A stretch of 6,838 nt of DNA from Pseudogracilibacillus sp037892545 (lineage in GTDB: Bacteria > Bacillota > Bacilli > Bacillales > Amphibacillaceae): assembly GCF_037892545.1 (NCBI RefSeq), contig NZ_JBBKBG010000056.1, forward strand, positions 1-6,838, in the 5' to 3' direction. Positions 4,975 through 6,838 of this stretch are shown piece by piece. Both the position numbers and the translations under genes were made by a program. How positions within the stretch are numbered: position 1 is the stretch's first letter; every line of letters begins with the position of its first letter. The notes below the pieces were generated by a model. The model worked only from the letters and a program-made list of their open reading frames with translations, had not been told where the DNA came from and searched no databases.

Positions 4975-5817
4975 ATGTTAAATGAACACGAAGCTTTTAA
5001 AAATGAAGAAACAATTGAAACAGATTTTAAAGAAAAAATGACATACAGTGAATATTTAGGACTGGACACCTTGTTAAATAGCCATCATCCACTAAGTGAT
5101 CACCATGATGAAATGTTATTTATTTCCGTACACCATGTTAGTGAAATATGGATGAAGCAAATTATTCATGAAATACAATCCGCCACGAAAGATATTGAAC
5201 AGGATCGTTTACAAGAAGCATTTAAAAAATTAGCACGAGTATCGAAAATACAAGTCCAATTAAAAAACGTGTGGGACGTTCTATCCACCTTAACCCCATC
5301 CGAATATATGGAATTCCGTGATAAACTTGGTAGTGCATCTGGTTTCCAGTCTTTCCAAAACCGTATCATCGAATTTTCTCTCGGTTATAAAACAGAACAT
5401 GTGTTACACATTTATGAAAAAGATCCAAAACTATTAGAAATATTGCAAGCAGCACATGATGCACCAAGTATTTATGACGTATCGATTCAAGCATTAAAAA
5501 GAGCAGGGCTTCCAATTGATGAAGAAGTATTAAACCGTGATGTTAGTGTGTCCCATCGTTCCAATGAAAGTGTAAGACAAGCTTGGCTTACTGTTTACCG
5601 AAACGTTGATAAATATTGGGAATTATACGAGTTGGCTGAAGAACTTGTTGATGTAGAAGATTTATTCCAACAATGGCGCTTCCGTCATATGAAAACAGTC
5701 GAACGAATAATTGGGTTTAAGAAAGGAACCGGTGGTTCTGGTGGAGTCTCTTATTTAAAGAAAGTACTCGATCAGTATTTCTTCCCAGAGTTGTGGGAAA
5801 TACGAACGATTCTATAA
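4975..5817 (+). CDS. kynA: Tryptophan 2,3-dioxygenase (heme-dependent)
   Basis: This encodes a 280-residue heme enzyme that opens the indole ring of L-tryptophan with O2 to give N-formyl-L-kynurenine, the first step of the kynurenine route. All diagnostic residues align with the Xanthomonas enzyme at an offset of two: Phe49 and distal His53 in HDEMLFISVHH, Tyr111 and Arg115 in YMEFRDKLGSASGFQS (carboxylate binding), proximal heme ligand His238 in FRHMKTVER, and Thr252 in the mobile KKGTGGSGG loop. The FFPELWEIR C-terminus is also typical, so the gene looks complete and active. AAGAGGAGG lies seven bases before the ATG, a near-ideal binding site. It is transcribed divergently from kynU and the formamidase and ends at its own terminator, so it forms a single-gene unit. 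Confidence 0.97.
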   Translation: MLNEHEAFKNEETIETDFKEKMTYSEYLGLDTLLNSHHPLSDHHDEMLFISVHHVSEIWMKQIIHEIQSATKDIEQDRLQEAFKKLARVSKIQVQLKNVWDVLSTLTPSEYMEFRDKLGSASGFQSFQNRIIEFSLGYKTEHVLHIYEKDPKLLEILQAAHDAPSIYDVSIQALKRAGLPIDEEVLNRDVSVSHRSNESVRQAWLTVYRNVDKYWELYELAEELVDVEDLFQQWRFRHMKTVERIIGFKKGTGGSGGVSYLKKVLDQYFFPELWEIRTIL

Positions 5818-5831
5818 TATTTTACATGATT

Positions 5832-5856
5832 AGCGAGAACTATTTCTCGCTTTTTT
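5832..5856 (+). terminator. Intrinsic terminator of kynA
   Basis: AGCGAGAA (5832-5839) and TTCTCGCT (5844-5851) form a perfect 8-bp stem with a CTAT loop, followed by a run of six T residues (5851-5856). It begins 15 bases after the kynA stop. Confidence 0.9.
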
Positions 5857-5867
5857 ATATAAGTTCA

Positions 5868-5897
5868 TTGGAAAACTTTTACACGTAACCTTATACT
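5868..5897 (+). promoter_or_regulatory. Candidate SigA promoter of the lipoprotein gene
   Basis: TTGGAA (5868-5873) and TATACT (5892-5897) are 18 bases apart, matching the consensus at four and five of six positions. It lies between the kynA terminator and the lipoprotein gene, about 45 bases before the start codon. Confidence 0.4.
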
Positions 5898-5943
5898 AAA
5901 CAAAATAACTATTACATTATAAAGAAATTGAGAGGCTGATTTT

Positions 5944-6816
5944 ATGCAAAAAAATTTGATTACGATTTTCATGTCTTTATTTCTCATTATTTTTCTAGTT
6001 GCTTGTCAATCTGACAATAAAGAAGTCAACGACAAGAATAACGAAAACAATAACGAACAGAATGAAGTAGATGAAAATAAGAACGAAAATGAAAACAATG
6101 AAAATAATGATGTAAACAACGATCATAACAATAATAACGAAGAGACAAATACGAATGACGATACAGCGTCCCTATTCCAACAAATCTTTGAAAGTCGCGA
6201 CAATGTAGAAATATATGATATGGATATGGGAATGGATATTTTAATTAATTCACCAGGTGGTAGAGATAAATCTTCTGTAGCCGTTATCGGAAGAATTGAT
6301 GAAAAAAATGATGAAGGAAATATAGAACTCATTGAAAAAAATTCTAACGGTGAAACATTCCAACACGCCGTATTTTATGATGGGGCACAGTATGTGTCAG
6401 ATGGAAATACATGGCAAGATAATGGCACTCCTTTACCTGCAGGTTCACTGAAATCAAGCGGTACAACATACTATAATATTATTGAAGCGGTAAGAGATTT
6501 TGGAGAACATGCAGAAGTGGAAGAAAAGGATAATAAATATATTGCAACATATAGTGGTCCAGCAAAAGATATTTTTTACATTTTCCAAGATGTTTATAAT
6601 TTATCCCTCACTGGAGCCGATTTAGAAACAGAAACGACAGTTGAAGTGGAAGCTACGTTCCAAAAAGATACGTTATTCATGGAAGAATTATTAATTAATA
6701 TATCTGCAGATGCAGACGCAGGTAAAATTAAATTCGATATTTGGAATGAATTTAAAGATTTTAATGATACTAAAATTGATATACCAAAAGATTTGAAAAA
6801 ACAACTGGATCTATAA
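5944..6816 (+). CDS. Lipoprotein of unknown function with Asn/Glu-rich linker (DUF6612-like)
   Basis: This encodes a 290-residue exported lipoprotein. The signal peptide has a short basic start, a hydrophobic core and the lipobox LVAC, so Cys21 would be lipidated and the protein anchored outside the cell membrane. Residues 22-75 are an extreme low-complexity linker made almost only of Asn, Glu and Asp. The rest (about 76-290) is a folded-looking domain rich in alternating beta-strand patterns, for example AVFYDGAQYVSDGNTWQ and a Val/Thr-rich strand near residue 238. It resembles LolA/LppX-type beta-sheet domains and Bacillus lipoproteins of the DUF6612 type; this is recalled from pattern, not searched. 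AGAGG precedes the ATG by eight bases. It follows the kynA terminator, so it is probably a separate unit unrelated to tryptophan breakdown. No substrate can be named. Confidence 0.85.
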   Translation: MQKNLITIFMSLFLIIFLVACQSDNKEVNDKNNENNNEQNEVDENKNENENNENNDVNNDHNNNNEETNTNDDTASLFQQIFESRDNVEIYDMDMGMDILINSPGGRDKSSVAVIGRIDEKNDEGNIELIEKNSNGETFQHAVFYDGAQYVSDGNTWQDNGTPLPAGSLKSSGTTYYNIIEAVRDFGEHAEVEEKDNKYIATYSGPAKDIFYIFQDVYNLSLTGADLETETTVEVEATFQKDTLFMEELLINISADADAGKIKFDIWNEFKDFNDTKIDIPKDLKKQLDL

Positions 6817-6838
6817 ATCCGAAAAGGCGTAAAACGAA

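Noticed and set aside
6817..6838. Possible start of a terminator after the lipoprotein gene
   Set aside because: Only the first possible arm would be inside the window, so no stem can be confirmed.

Overview
The window is AT-rich DNA from a low-GC Gram-positive bacterium, most likely a member of the Bacillaceae. The evidence is strong AGGAGG-type ribosome binding sites, a consensus SigA promoter, CcpA-type cre sites, a TPP riboswitch ahead of thiT, and a Gram-positive lipoprotein signal. No RNA genes other than the riboswitch, no insertion sequences and no CRISPR arrays were seen.

Left part (1-1560, minus strand): the start of a coxG-coxS-coxL operon. It encodes a CoxG-type SRPBCC protein, the two-[2Fe-2S] small subunit of a molybdenum hydroxylase, and the N-terminal 179 residues of the large molybdopterin-binding subunit, which runs off the window at base 1. 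Aerobic CO dehydrogenase-like is the best family label, but the residues that decide the substrate lie outside the window. A cre site and an inverted repeat lie just upstream of coxG.

Middle (1690-2580, minus strand): thiT, the thiamine-binding S component of an ECF transporter. It has its own promoter, a TPP riboswitch whose expression hairpin covers the ribosome binding site and ends in a U-tract, and a strong intrinsic terminator downstream.

Right-centre (2600-5860): a tryptophan-to-anthranilate module split over two divergent units. kynA (tryptophan 2,3-dioxygenase) is on the plus strand. kynU (kynureninase) followed closely by an alpha/beta-hydrolase with the HGGxW motif of AFMID-type kynurenine formamidases is on the minus strand. 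Together these three proteins would convert tryptophan through N-formylkynurenine and kynurenine to anthranilate plus alanine. The formamidase would replace the usual bacterial metal-dependent KynB. The divergent region holds a perfect consensus SigA promoter for kynA, a 9-7-9 inverted repeat centred on its -10 box, a possible leader ORF and attenuator hairpin, and a second cre-like site.

Right end (5868-6816): a monocistronic lipoprotein gene of unknown function with a long Asn/Glu-rich linker.

The most interesting points are the regulatory architecture of the kyn divergent region, its cre and half-site similarity to the cox promoter region, and the non-orthologous formamidase. Everything here belongs to known protein families; I did not find a clearly new multi-gene system.
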